Shown here piece after piece: positions 51,293-62,192 of a stretch of 64,000 bases of DNA. The notes below the pieces were generated by a model. It searched no databases, was not told the DNA's origin, and was given only the letters and a program-made list of their open reading frames with translations. Source of the DNA: Ashinkailepas kermadecensis (taxonomy: Eukaryota > Arthropoda > Thecostraca > Neolepadidae). The stretch covers positions 930,735 to 994,734 of the forward strand of contig JAOTOM010005112.1 of the NCBI GenBank assembly GCA_034440615.1, in the 5' to 3' direction. Position 1 is the stretch's first letter, and every line of letters starts with the position of its first letter. The position numbers were made by a program, and so were the translations under genes.

Positions 51293-52795
51293 CTGCAGCA
51301 CGCAAGGAGCCATTACACAGTGCATAACAATACTGAACTGTGGGTAGGGTGTGTTATTTACGGGCAGATCACATAGTCCGTAGCTCCGCCCACCTTGACG
51401 CAACAGGCATTCTGATTGGTCATGCGGTGGCAAATAGCGCAGCCTAGTTAGTTAGTTATTTTGGCTTTAGGGCGCTTCGACCAGAGTTGATCATTCGCTC
51501 CCGCAGTGTGAAGACGCCGGTTTGACATAAGAGGACGTAAATAAAACAGTTCCATGTGCAGTCTGAGGTCGCCAAACTCAGACGTTCGAGATAGAGCAAG
51601 GGAAAATGAAGGTAGCGGTCTGGAACGTCAATTACGGTTGCATTTTGCTCCCTTATTTCACTGTTCCGTAATGCGTCAGCCACGGCAGTTAAATGCACAT
51701 ACATTTTGAACAACTTCAGCGAACTTAGCGAACAGAATAAACTTTCCCATTCAGGCACATGCCTGAGCGCACTCCTAATTGTCATCGTATTTCCAAAACG
51801 TTACCGCTGTGAAATAATACGCGCATATGTGAAGATAATGCACGTTGTGGAAAGGCTCCTACAAGGTCTGCCCACAGCAGTGTTGGAAAAACATCGTGTT
51901 GTGTTTTACCATCCAGAACATTATCATATCCGGACAATTATGCTCTCTCCCCCGCTAGAAGCTTGAATGGCACTCTTCAGCAACTAAATTGTGCAATGTT
52001 TCTGCCATTCGATCCTAGCCTTCATTTCAGTATAAGCACAGCGCATAATCGTTGAGGAAAATTAAAGCTGTTTATATGTTCTCCGCTCTATTTTGTTCCA
52101 CTTATTCCTACTAATTTTTTTACATTCCACATCGCAGTTAGGTGCCATTAAAGTATCGAATGATAAAATGGAGGCTGTAATGACAGAAACTAAAATAAAT
52201 GTACCCTATTTGAATCTGAAAGCCAGAAAATGATCCTCTCCGAACCTATGGTTTAAAAACTACAAATCCAGCCCCGGCCCACGCTGAAGCTGACATTGTT
52301 TCCAAGAGGTGTACTTGGAAATTTGCAGCTTCATTCGTAAGAACCTGGACCATGCAAGCCAATGAAAGCGTCATCTAAGGCCAATCGTAATCTTATTTTA
52401 TGCAGAGTGCCGGCTGCATGTAAATTCGGATGTAATAATGACTTATTTTGGCCACACCTTCCAAAATTATAAAACGAAGGGCGAACATGCCACCGCGCAA
52501 CCTTTCACTAAATTAACTCGCGTTACCCGAATGCACCAAAAGGATTCCTCGCCACCTTCCACCGCACTCACCGCTGCTTGAAGTACTCAAAGCTCTTGGC
52601 CTTGCGTTTGCGGTCGGGCCGAGTCTTGCCGTCGAGCGCCTCCTCGAACTTGGGCGCCTTTTTATGCATCACCAGGTTGGCGTGCGGGTCGTCGTGGAAG
52701 TTGTCCTGCTCGAGTGCCTCGAGCGCCTTGCGCTGGCGTCGCCGGCGAGCTGCCTCGTCCAGTATCACATGCGAAGCTGCACGTGCCCGCGACAT
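50923..52795 (-). CDS. ZNHIT1: ZNHIT1 (zinc finger HIT-type protein 1), 2 exons, complete
   Basis: Exons 52795-52572 and 51292-50923 join in phase 2 (CG plus T) to give 197 aa. ZNHIT1 (p18Hamlet; yeast Vps71/Swc6) is a subunit of the SRCAP/SWR1 complex, which places histone H2A.Z in chromatin. The amino half matches the family: VILDEAARRRRQRKALEALE, then DNFHDDPHANL and the KSFEYFKQRFRKNFTALLEE junction. The carboxy end is the HIT zinc finger with all metal ligands in order: CAVCG, YTCVQCGTRYCC, TRC, QTHQDTRC, ending LKWTS. Between them lies an inserted tract of about 30-40 Arg/Glu/Asp-rich residues (51240-51120), making the protein longer than human ZNHIT1 (154 aa). The start is the first Met in frame and fits the family. 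Confidence 0.96.
51293..52571 (-). other. ZNHIT1 intron 1
   Basis: GTGAGT donor and TGCTGCAG acceptor. No repeat or other exon was recognised in its 1.28 kb. Confidence 0.8.
52572..52795 (-). CDS. ZNHIT1: ZNHIT1 exon 1
   Basis: 74 codons plus CG from ATG 52795-52793 to a GTGAGT donor. It encodes the basic, family-typical amino half with EQDNFHDDPHANL. Confidence 0.96.
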
Positions 52796-52957
52796 GGTGG
52801 TGAGGGCGTGACTGGGTGGGTGTGGGATCAGAAGACGCCACCAAGACGTACAGGGCAGGCTCGTGGGAGGACAGGCGGTGGCGATTCAGAAGACGGCCAC
52901 CGGTGTTACTTCGAATAATCGTGTACTCCAAGGCGGTTGCTGTGGTGAGGTGCTTCT
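52796..52957 (-). promoter_or_regulatory. 162 bp spacer between GTF2H5 stop and ZNHIT1 start
   Basis: This short interval must hold the GTF2H5 3' end and the ZNHIT1 5' UTR, and probably its promoter unless the two are cotranscribed. No TATA box was seen. Confidence 0.5.
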
Positions 52958-52962
52958 TTATT
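52957..52962 (-). terminator. poly(A) signal AATAAA overlapping the GTF2H5 stop codon
   Basis: The last codons read GAGAAATAAAG on the minus strand. The hexamer therefore spans the final Lys codon and the TAA stop. It implies a 3' UTR of only tens of bases if used. Confidence 0.6.
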
Positions 52963-53011
52963 TCTCCACGAGAGGGAAGCTGATCTGGTCCATAAGGTCG
53001 TCAATTCGAGC
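52958..53011 (-). CDS. GTF2H5: GTF2H5 exon 3
   Basis: Acceptor TATTGCAG, 17 codons ([17 protein letters not shown]) and TAA at 52960-52958. Confidence 0.96.
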   Translation of the reverse strand, partial: ARIDDLMDQISFPLVEK

Positions 53012-53276
53012 CTGCAATACACAGGAAATTCAAACCATCATAGACATATAATCGGCAAAATTGTAAAGAACAGATACACAGCATACTGAAACCACATGCA
53101 GTACCTTGAATATTGGACAAACTTAAGCTTTAACCAGACCCTAAATGTACCCTCACCTTACTTTCCCCATGTTCTTGTGATCCTCCAGAACACACTATTT
53201 TACAGAAACAACAGTTACAAGCAGCACTGGTTCCATGATGACATCAAACCATGATTATATACATACACACACATAT

Positions 53277-53331
<55 letters not shown>

Positions 53332-55794
53332 TATGTATCGAATAAACACCAATTGTTTTGAGATGCAAGTCATCAAATGACAATCCAGGCTGCATTTCAC
53401 GAAAAAAAACATACTTACAAGGAGATTGCGGATTATCTATGTTTACTGATGAGCAGCAGACAATGCGACATCAAAATCGTGAATATACCATATACGATTC
53501 TAGAACTACTTGCCAAGTAACTGTGGTCATATATCACACTGGGTGAGACTATGATTCAGCAACTATGCCATTAATATCTTCACTACCTTATACATCACCT
53601 GTACCGTCACAAGGCATCTACATATTGTCAGGCGTGCGTGTTCCGGAGGTTCGCTATACCTGCAGGGTATCGTAGATATCACTGGATATAAACAGGTGCG
53701 TGGCGTCCAGGTCCTGCAGAATGAACCGCCTCCCCAGTGCGGTGGTCTCGTCCAGATGCAGGAGGAACTGTTTCATAGCAGGATCACTGGAACAGAAACA
53801 CGGCAAACGTTGCCATCAATCGTGGAAAACAACGTTTAATTCAGATCTCACTTGAGAATCTGCAACGTTTGCTGCATAATGCACTTTCTGTGCAGATGAA
53901 ATTGAGTTGTCATGCAATAAATATAAATAATCCGAAAAAAGGCGAAGAACGGCCATTAAATGGATGCAAAGTGTGTCCTTTTGAGGTAGCTGAGCATTTT
54001 ACTAGTTGTACCTGTTACCTGAGGCGCACGCTCATAACGCTATGCACCACATAACGTTGTGTAATAATGCCATTGCTGTATTTCCACAATTCTAGCCACA
54101 TCTAGTAAATATTTTAACCTGTGATCGGTCATATTGCGGTACTGTTTTGCTTGATATGCTCTGGGTACGTCGGTTGGCCGGCCATGGGTGCTTCCGCCCG
54201 TGTGATGATCCCGTCCACGTAGGACCCTCGCCAGCCGTGCGTCGCCAACCGAGTCTCCTCACTCTGAGACGGAGTACGGATGATGCAACGTGTCGGTAAG
54301 CTGGCCATCGGTGCTCCGCCCGTGTAATCATACACGGAACCTGTATATAGGAAGTGTACATAACCTATTGTGTACATAACCTATCATAACCTAAGTGTAT
54401 GATTTTAAGGAACTTATCATAACCTATGTACATAACCTAAGTGTACATAACCTATCTATTATGTACATAACCTCGAGCAGGACAAACGTCCATTTAGGAA
54501 CTTCGCCGGCCGAGCGTCGCCAACTAAGTCTCCTCCCCTCCTCCCCCTTAGGTGGAGTACGTATGATACAACGTGTCGGTCGCGTGATGTGCCACCACCC
54601 GGCCCCACCTATGGAGGGAGACACTGAACCCCGCCCGGGTAGTCAGCTACGGCCCACCTCAGTCGACAGTAGTCGTGTTGGACCAGCTCACCAGAGGTCG
54701 TGTGTGAAAATTGGAAATGCACACGTCCCTGCATTTCCCTGTTGAGTAACACAATTGCAGTATGCAGGATATCTGTTCAACCTAGTTATTCACGAACGTG
54801 GACGAGGTCAACTGGCTATCGCGACACACTGGCGCCCTGGTGTTTCCGGCAGCTCCTGGCCTTGCTACGCTTGTCCATTCTCGCAGGAGCATTATAATCA
54901 TCACCAGCAGGTGCTCACGGACAGGTTAATGAGCTGTTGGCCTCCAGGACAGCTGGGAGCTGTTTCAAACTTGTGTGTGAGCAACAGTTCCTTTTGCACA
55001 CGACCATCTACACAAACCTTTCCTCAGAGCATCCTAGCTGTTTCAGACTTAATATAAAAAAACCTGATGCCTTTATCCGCCGGAAAGGCAGAATTCATGC
55101 AGATGGTGGAACCCGCTTACAGAAGATTGGTGATTTCGGTTTAAGGACACATCCACTACATGGCCATTTAGCACCCATCAGCTTACAAAGGAGACTAGTC
55201 ATATATATTAACCTAGCTAAATGTTGCATCTACCTTTCGGGAATAAATATTTTTAATTAATTCGTCTCGCAAATTCGTCGAAATATAAATGGTCCTATTC
55301 TAAACTTATGGTCAGAAATGTGATGATTTGTCTTGTAGTTGACACCAACATCTACATCGTTTATTCAGACTAATTGAAGAATCTTTTCACTCTTGCTGAT
55401 ACTTTTCCCATAACCGAATAACTCAATTGTTTGACAATAATGCTTATGCCTCTTTCCCTTGTGCACAGTAAAATGGATAAGCCATAACAATGCTATTAAT
55501 TACAAGCTAATTAGCAATAAACAATATCAATTACCAGTCTGCCAAGAATTCCACAATTACAGTAGTGCCTATGATATGCCCCAAACATTACAACATGTCT
55601 CCATGGCTTGGATGATCTCCATTTATAATCCCTGCATGGCAGGAGATGCCTAGAATATTCACAACCAAATTATTCATCAACAGCAGAAACGAACACTATT
55701 ACATGAAGCATCAGGAACAGACTGCATGATCAGCATAACATCAGGAATGAAATTCTTACCACTCAATCAGCATGCCTTTGAGAACATTGACCAT
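52958..55794 (-). CDS. GTF2H5: GTF2H5 (TFIIH subunit TTDA/p8/Tfb5), 3 exons, complete
   Basis: Exons 55794-55760, 53786-53660 and 53011-52958 give 216 nt, 71 aa, the same length as the human protein. GTF2H5 is the smallest TFIIH core subunit; it stabilises the complex by binding p52/Tfb2 and is needed for nucleotide excision repair. The sequence is unmistakable: [54 protein letters not shown] and [17 protein letters not shown]. Splice phases 2 and 0 match at both introns. A CAG acceptor ending at 55816 suggests that a 5' UTR intron lies further upstream. Confidence 0.97.
53262..53332. repeat. (CA)n(TA)n microsatellite
   Basis: ACAC then ATAT dinucleotides in GTF2H5 intron 2. Confidence 0.95.
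53660..53786 (-). CDS. GTF2H5: GTF2H5 exon 2
   Basis: After CTGTTCCAG the first T completes a Cys codon. It then encodes [20 protein letters not shown] and the rest to YDTLQ before GTATAG (phase 0). Confidence 0.96.
53787..55759 (-). other. GTF2H5 intron 1
   Basis: Holds scattered ACCTA/TAACC words around 54360-54475. At 54150-54650 there are two related segments, each with GCCAACCGAGTCTCCTC or GCCAACTAAGTCTCCTC. No exon was recognised. Confidence 0.55.
55760..55794 (-). CDS. GTF2H5: GTF2H5 exon 1
   Basis: ATG at 55794-55792, 11 codons plus TG, donor GTAAGA. It encodes [11 protein letters not shown], identical in pattern to the conserved GTF2H5 start. Confidence 0.95.
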
Positions 55795-55962
55795 ATCTGA
55801 TGTAGTGGTCTTGACCTGAAATGTTAAAAGTACTGTTAGACAACATTTCTGTCATATATCCCTAGTACCATAAGGTGTAAATGTTTTCATGGCCCATACA
55901 AATACAACCACTCACCACACATTGTGAATGCCAAAAACCTATGTCAATGTCAAAATGCACTC

Positions 55963-56046
55963 ATGTGTGTGTGTGTGTGTGTGCATGTATGTGTGTGTGT
56001 GTGTGCATGTATGTGTGTGTGTGTGTGTGTGTGTGCATACATACAC
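55963..56046. repeat. (GT)n microsatellite with GCATGTAT interruptions
   Basis: TGTG runs split by two GCATGTAT motifs, upstream of GTF2H5. Confidence 0.95.
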
Positions 56047-56219
56047 ATTTTTTGGATTTAAAAAAAAATATATCCAAAGGGAGGTTAGGCTAAGTTATGT
56101 TGCATTCTTATTTTATGTCCAAACAACTCTTTTGGTGTGATGTTTTATGTTTATGTGCATATCTTTTATGCTTTATGTTCTTTTTATGCTATGTTACCAG
56201 ACTCAAAGCTCATTTTTGG

Positions 56220-56740
56220 CATTATTTTGCTCACAACCTAAAAAGTAAGCATTTCCACAGAAAATGAGTGGTACCATCATCCTAGTCACATTCACAAACA
56301 TTGCATTGGGAAGATAAATCCCAAGAATTCATAAAACCCTTAAAGCACAAATTTATTTTAGACCTGGGGGGGGGGGTATTCTATCCCTTGGTGCATGTTA
56401 AATGATAGGCCTTTAGGTGCATGTGTTAAAGGACACTCAGCATGGATTTCAATTTTGAAGACCTTGCTTAGCTAACCATCTGGAATTTGAGGAATATGCA
56501 ACTTGGGAAGTTGCTAATGGAAGCAAGATAAATGCAGTATAATCAGCATGGGATTCATGGAAAGGTTTTAGACCGGATTGAAGCATGGGTAAGGGAAGAG
56601 AAGATGTATTATTGGAGATCAAGGTAAATTTTGATTCTTTAGGTTTAAAAAATAGAGTATTTTAACATGAAAATGATGATGCGACCACTCATTTTCTCCA
56701 CAAATGATTACTTTTCAATTGGCAAAGAAATACACAATCA
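56220..56740. repeat. inverted-end family motifs (reverse then forward copy)
   Basis: AAAAGTAAGCATTTCCACAG..AATGAGTGG at 56240 and the opposite orientation at 56670-56730 belong to the 26898-type family. A poly-G run lies near 56367. Confidence 0.65.
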
Positions 56741-56992
56741 TAATCTTCACTCTACAAATATAGCCCATTGCGCATAATTATCCATACCTGGTGTGCCACA
56801 GACGTGACAAAGAAGAAATTCAACACTTCATGCACTCAATTCAATACTCACTGACATCGAAAATCATATGTTTCTGGCTTAATTCCATATTCATTCCCAA
56901 AAACAAATATTTCCAGCCAGATGCATCCTAAACCTTTGATCAAGGCTAGAAGTTCCTTATGATGCTGTGAATGTTAATGGCAGTGCTCATAA

Positions 56993-57777
56993 TAGGCGAT
57001 TTTACAGCTGCAATTTGCTCTCCCATCTAGTCGCTTTCGATCCTTCCAAGTCAGTCCTGGCTTCAACTAAAACATTCCAGACATGAACTAAAAAAGTACA
57101 TTGGAAAGCATTTAATATTAATAAGAATTGGTTTCAATAACTTTTCTCAGCTTTTTTGTTGACAAACATTATTTCTTGGTGGTGGGGATAAAAAGATTTC
57201 ACACTGATTGTTTTTAGTATAATTTTCCTTAATCCATTTTACATTCTGAAACCCATATCCCAATAGACGACAGGTAACAAATCAGTCAGTGCATGAGCAT
57301 CCTACTTGTGGGGTGTGTTGTGAATATTTATTAGTTGTGCTGGTGCAGTGTGAGCTTGTCGGGAGTATCAGGTATGGATTTATAAACATGGTTGACATCG
57401 ATTAAGTATACTTTTGTTATCAATATCTCTACCATTGCTCAGGAAGTTGGCTTATAACCACATCCTTCACTAATTTAACCATAGTGCCAATTTGTCATCT
57501 GGCAGTCATTCGTTGACTGCCCCAGACACAGTAGAGCTGAGTGCAGTCTGAACGTAAATCAGAAAGCGTATTGCAATTTGCTGATGTTCGTAAGTTTAAT
57601 TTTACTTATTTCAGCATTGATAGTAAAACCTATTTTGTTTTTCAAACTGTTGTGAGAATTAGATTTGGTGGTCACTTTTAATTCATGCAGATCATTATGC
57701 CATGTCTTCTCCCTCTATCCTGTTCCTGAGACCACATGACATGACCTGAGAGCAAAAAGCTGCTGTAAAACCACCTA
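56993..57777. mobile_element. DNA element with TTTTACAGC inverted ends, copy 1 (785 bp)
   Basis: Starts TAGGCGATTTTACAGCTGCA and ends GCTGCTGTAAAACCACCTA. The interior matches 61420-62192 in the same order, for example ACATTCCAGACATGAACTAA and GACAAACATTATTTCTTGGT. No coding sequence was recognised, so it is probably non-autonomous. Confidence 0.85.
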
Positions 57778-57961
57778 ATGTCTACAAGCTTTTATGATGT
57801 CATGGTGGAAAAGTTTGTTTGGGAAGATTCTAGCTTTCTGGTTAGGTTAGGTTAAATTATATTATGCTATAATATATTTGATATATTATACTACATTATC
57901 TTATTCTAGGTTAGTTTAGGTTAGGTCATTTTATTTATTCTATGATTTATTTATTTAGTAG

Positions 57962-58337
57962 TCAGTAGACAAACCGGTAATCTTTATCTTTTGGCCGACA
58001 CATACTGCCAGGGTTACTGATTTGTAAAGAGGTGTATAGTGGGGAACAGTGACATCACAGGAGTCAGGGAAGTGACGTAACAGGAGTCGGGTGTCAGTAA
58101 AGATTACCACCTAACCTAGACTAAGTAATGTAGCATAATATACAAAATGTATCATAGCATAATATAATATAATATAATCTAATCTAACCTAACCTAACTG
58201 GAAAACCAGAATCCTCCAAAGCAAATTTTTCGGCCATGACGTCATGAAATATATGCAACATTGTATGCGACACCTCTTTACAAATCACTAACCTTGGCAG
58301 CATGTGTCGGCCGAAAGGTAAAGATTACCGACAAACC
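57962..58337. mobile_element. fold-back element, copy 2
   Basis: Matches 32102-32470 along its length: GGTAATCTTTATCTTTTGGC left arm, GGGGAACAGTGACATCACAG, CCTAACC core, and inverted right arm ending CGAAAGGTAAAGATTACCGA. Part of the right arm (GTCACTTCCCTGACTCCTGT in copy 1) is replaced or deleted here. Confidence 0.9.
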
Positions 58338-59457
58338 ACACTCAGCCATGTGCACCACTCATATCAGTGTACTTAGCCTCATAGTGTACTGGTTGTGCTT
58401 CAGTATCTCACATAATTATTCAGCTTTCTTTTGAGGACAAACACTCAGGTTTATAATTTGTCTGACAACATAGTGCCAATCCCAGCTGGGTTATTTGCTC
58501 AAACTGTTCCAAGATCTGCAAGTGTTTATTTTTTAAGGAATTCCACTGCCACAAGATTCAAAATTTCCTTCTCGAAGCATGGAGGCTACAAGCTGCAGAC
58601 ATATGCCTGTGCCGTCATCAATTGTATTCACAGTCGTTGACTTAAAAGTCATTATGTGTGGAGAAAATCAGTGGTCACAGTCTTAATCATGTCAAAAACA
58701 TTGTATTTTAAAAAATCCAAAAAATCAAGTTACCCTGATCTCCAAATTTACCAAAGAAGCAATCATAGTATTAAATGTATGTAGGTACATACCTATATCT
58801 AGATATGCTAAATGATCTTCATAAATCTAAATGAAATGTTCTTCTGGTGCCATTGGCTTTGTGGTTAATTTCTTTCATTTTTGGTATTTTGGCAGTTTAA
58901 AGTATTTCTGTATTCTTTGGAACACACGTTTTAATACAATGTTTATCCCGGTGATTAAGGCCATGCAACCACTCATTTTCTCTGCAAATAACTGCTTTTC
59001 AGCTCGCAAAGAAATAGGTGCATGATCATGTTCACAGTGCACACATATCCACGGTAAATATACCGATCAAGGTGAAATGTGATTTTTTTAAATTTTGTTT
59101 TCATTACAGGGTATTTTAACGTAAAAATGACTATGCGATCACTCATTTTCTCCGCAAATAATTACTTTTTAGTTGGCAAACAAATACACGATCATAATCT
59201 TCACTCTGCAAATATAGCCATCGCCAGGGGTGTCGATTTTTGAAAAACATTGCAGGGCCAAAGTGCTAAAACACTAGACACCACCCCCCCAAAAAAAACT
59301 CATCGGATTTAGCCCACTATATTTTCAGATCTCAGAAATTCTGATTTCTTATTCGACGATGTGTATGTTTATGTTTATTCAGCATCCTCATCGACGGGGA
59401 AAATCGCCCAATAACTGGTGAAGTCACATAATTAAAAGAGCAGTGCTCAGTACATTT
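58338..59457. other. transposon-rich intergenic DNA
   Basis: Contains end motifs of the 26898-type family at 58635-58710 (reverse), 58935-59015 (forward) and 59110-59180 (forward). The + frame at 58431-58640 is unrecognised. Confidence 0.5.
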
Positions 59458-59472
59458 CAACATAACAACTCT

Positions 59473-59584
59473 TGGTTGGTCATTGGTTCTACAACACGTC
59501 GACCGTTGTGTCATATAGCGTCGCCAATCTCTCACGCCGATTGGTCGCGGGCGAAGAGTAGCGACAGGTGAGACTCGAACTCAC
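59473..59584 (-). mobile_element. SINE copy 4, 5'-truncated, with 15 bp target site duplication
   Basis: Flanked by direct copies of CAACATAACAACTCT at 59458-59472 and 59585-59599. On the minus strand it begins inside the tRNA-like head, so the A box is missing and only the B-box part (GAGTTCGAGTC) remains. The body ATATAGCGTCGCCAATCTCT is the best-preserved in the window. Confidence 0.92.
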
Positions 59585-59639
59585 CAACATAACAACTCTG
59601 AGTAATAGCATGCGACTACAGTGCCATAAAAAAGTCATA

Positions 59640-60192
59640 AAGTCATAAAGTATTAAGGCTTAATAAGAGCCACAGGGGCCCATCTGGGTTAAGCCTATCT
59701 AGAAAAGGTACTAGAATGTACATACTCCCACCCCAATCAATCCCTTATCCCAAGTTCCTAGGAAGCTTTATATCCCAGCCCATCTAACACCACTCACTTG
59801 CTACCACCTAACACCCTCAATAATCACAAGCTCCTCCCATCACACCCATCGTGCCACCATAGACAACCTCATCAGCATCACATCCAGAGGGAAGGTGCCG
59901 AATCCACTGCTAGGCACATCCCACAGAAATTCATAAAGCGTTCAGACTTAATAAGAGACTCACTTGCTATTGCATAATACAATCAACAATTACAAACTCC
60001 TCCCATCATATCCCTTGTGCTACCATAGACAATCTCATCAGTACCACATCCCAAAGGAAGGTGCTGAATCCACTGCTAGGTACACCCTATATAAAGTTAT
60101 AAAGCATTTAGACTTAATAAGAGACTCACTTGCTATTTCATAACACAGTCAACAATTACAAACTCCTCCCAACTCCCACTCCTCCCTGTCGA
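59640..60192 (-). mobile_element. 3' region of a CR1-like LINE, with internal repetition
   Basis: Three related segments start near 59640, 59930 and 60090 with CATAAAG.ATT..ACTTAATAAGAG and continue with CACTTGCTA and CAATTACAAACTCCTCCCA. It lies directly behind the reverse transcriptase on the minus strand, so it reads as that element's 3' untranslated part. Confidence 0.7.
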
Positions 60193-61382
60193 TCAACCTT
60201 CCCTGGAATACAGAAAAACAATCCCCCTATTCTTATGATTGTCTGTGCCGTTTTTAAAGATGTTCAGTGTGTTGCTACTGACAATGGTTCCTGGCAGCTG
60301 GTTCCAGTGTTCTACTACCCTGTTGGTGAAGAAAGACTGTCTTAACCTTGTCCTGCTGTGATTAACTTTAATTTTGAATTGATGACCTCTAATTGCATCA
60401 TTTCTGTTAAATTCAAACATTTCCCTGAAATATCCCTGTTCCTGACCATGAACAAATTTAAAAACCTCAATGAGATCTCCTCTCAGCCTTCTATATCTAA
60501 GTGAAAACATGTTCAATTTCTTCAGTCTTTCCTCATATTCCAGGTTGCCTATAACATTAACCATTTTTGTTGCCCTCTTTTGTACTCTCTCTAAAAGCCA
60601 ACAATCTTTCTCATAACTAGGGGACCAAGCTTGGACACAGTATTCCAAATGTGGCCTGACATGCACAGTAAAGCTTCCTGATGACCTCCTCACTTTTGTA
60701 TGGCACATTCCTCTGTATTGTCCCAAGCATTCTTAGTGCCTTCTTCCTGGCTTCTTTGGTCTGTTCTGATGCCCCAAATTTTGTGTTCAAAATAACACCT
60801 AAGTCCTTCTCCTGCTGAGTCACAGATAGTACTTGGCCACCCATCAAGTATGGAGCCTTCATATGCTGCCTACCTACATGCATCACTTTGCACTTATCAA
60901 AATTAAACTTCATTTGCCATTTTTCGGACCACTTCACTAGCTCGTCTAAGTCTTTCTGCAGCAAAACCTGCTCATTTTGCCGTTATTGTCCTAAAGATCT
61001 TCAAATCATCCGCAAATTTCAAAACCTTACTGCTTAGGCCACATTCAATGCTATTCACATATATAATGAACAATAGTGGCCCCAGTACCGACCCCTGGGG
61101 GACTCCACTAAGAACATGTTGCCATGATGACTTTGTACCATTTAGCATCACTCTCTGCTGTCTATCTGAAAGCCACAACTCTATCCATTTTAGGATGCTA
61201 CCTGCAATACCATGGACCTGAAGCTGCATCATTAGCCGTGTATGGGGTACCTTGTCAAAGGCCTTACTAAAGTCAAGATATGCTACATCAACCTGATTTC
61301 CCTGATCAAATTGTTCTGTAGCAAAATTCAAGGCTCGGATATAGTATAGTAGGCGTATATAGTATAGTATAGTAGGCGCCAT
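60193..61382 (-). pseudogene. CR1-like LINE reverse transcriptase, 5'-truncated and frameshifted
   Basis: Minus-strand frames 61382-60972, 60964-60617 and 60726-60193 read in order through reverse transcriptase motifs. These are VAYLDFSKAFDKVPH (motif with catalytic Asp), LSGVPQGSVLGPLLFIIYVN, LKFADDLKIF (the catalytic FADD), and KCKVMHVGR. The family-typical end LEYCVQAWSPSYEKDCWLLE and ERVQKRATKM follows. The endonuclease part is absent and two frameshifts break the frame, so it is inactive. Confidence 0.92.
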
Positions 61383-61419
61383 ATAGTAGGCTCGGATCTA
61401 TCGTCACCTTCACCGTCAC

Positions 61420-62192
61420 TAGTCGGTTTTACAGCGGCAATTTGCTCTACCGTCTAGTCACTTTTCATCCTTCCAAGTCATTCCTTGCTTCAACTAAACA
61501 TTCCAGACATGAACTAAAAAAGCACATCGAAGAACATTTATTATTAACAAGAATTGATTTCACTCAATTTTCTCAGCTTTTTCATTTACAAAACTTGTTT
61601 CTTGGTGGTGAGAATAAAACGATTTTAGACTGATTGTTTTAGGATAATTGTCCATAAACCATTTTATATTCCGAAACCTATATCCCAGTACGCGGCAGGC
61701 AACAAATCAGTCGGTGCACGAGCGTCCTACTCGTGGGGTGTGTTGTGAATATTTATTAGTTGTGCGGCGTGAGCATGTCGGCAGTATCAGGTATGGATTT
61801 ATAAACTTGGTTGACATCGGTTAAGTGTACTTTTGTTATCATTTTCTCTACCGTTGCTCAGGAAGTTGGCTTATAACCGCATCCTTCGCTAATTTAACCA
61901 CAGCGCCAATTTGTCATCTGGCAGTCATCCGTCCGCTGCCAGATGCCGTAGAGCTGAGTGCAGTCTCGACGTAAATTAGAAAGTGTATTGCAATTTGCTG
62001 ATATTCGTAAGTTTAATTCTACTTATTTCAGCAGCGTCAATAGTAAAACCTATTTCGTTATCAAAACTGATGTGATAATTATATTTGCTGGTCGCTTTTA
62101 ATTTATGCAGATTACTATGCCGGGTCTCCTCCCTCTATCTCGTTCCTGAGACCACGTGATCTGGGAGCAAAGTTCCGCTGTAAAACCGACTA
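61420..62192. mobile_element. DNA element with GTCGGTTTTACAGCGG inverted ends, copy 2 (773 bp)
   Basis: TAGTCGGTTTTACAGCGGCA at the left is matched by CCGCTGTAAAACCGACTA at the right. It is closely similar to 56993-57777 and better preserved at the ends. It sits 40 bp from the truncated LINE. Confidence 0.88.

Noticed and set aside
50605..51327. 240-codon + strand frame over the ZNHIT1 exon
   Set aside because: It is antisense to ZNHIT1 exon 2 and the 66 bp array; the minus frame encodes the complete HIT zinc finger.
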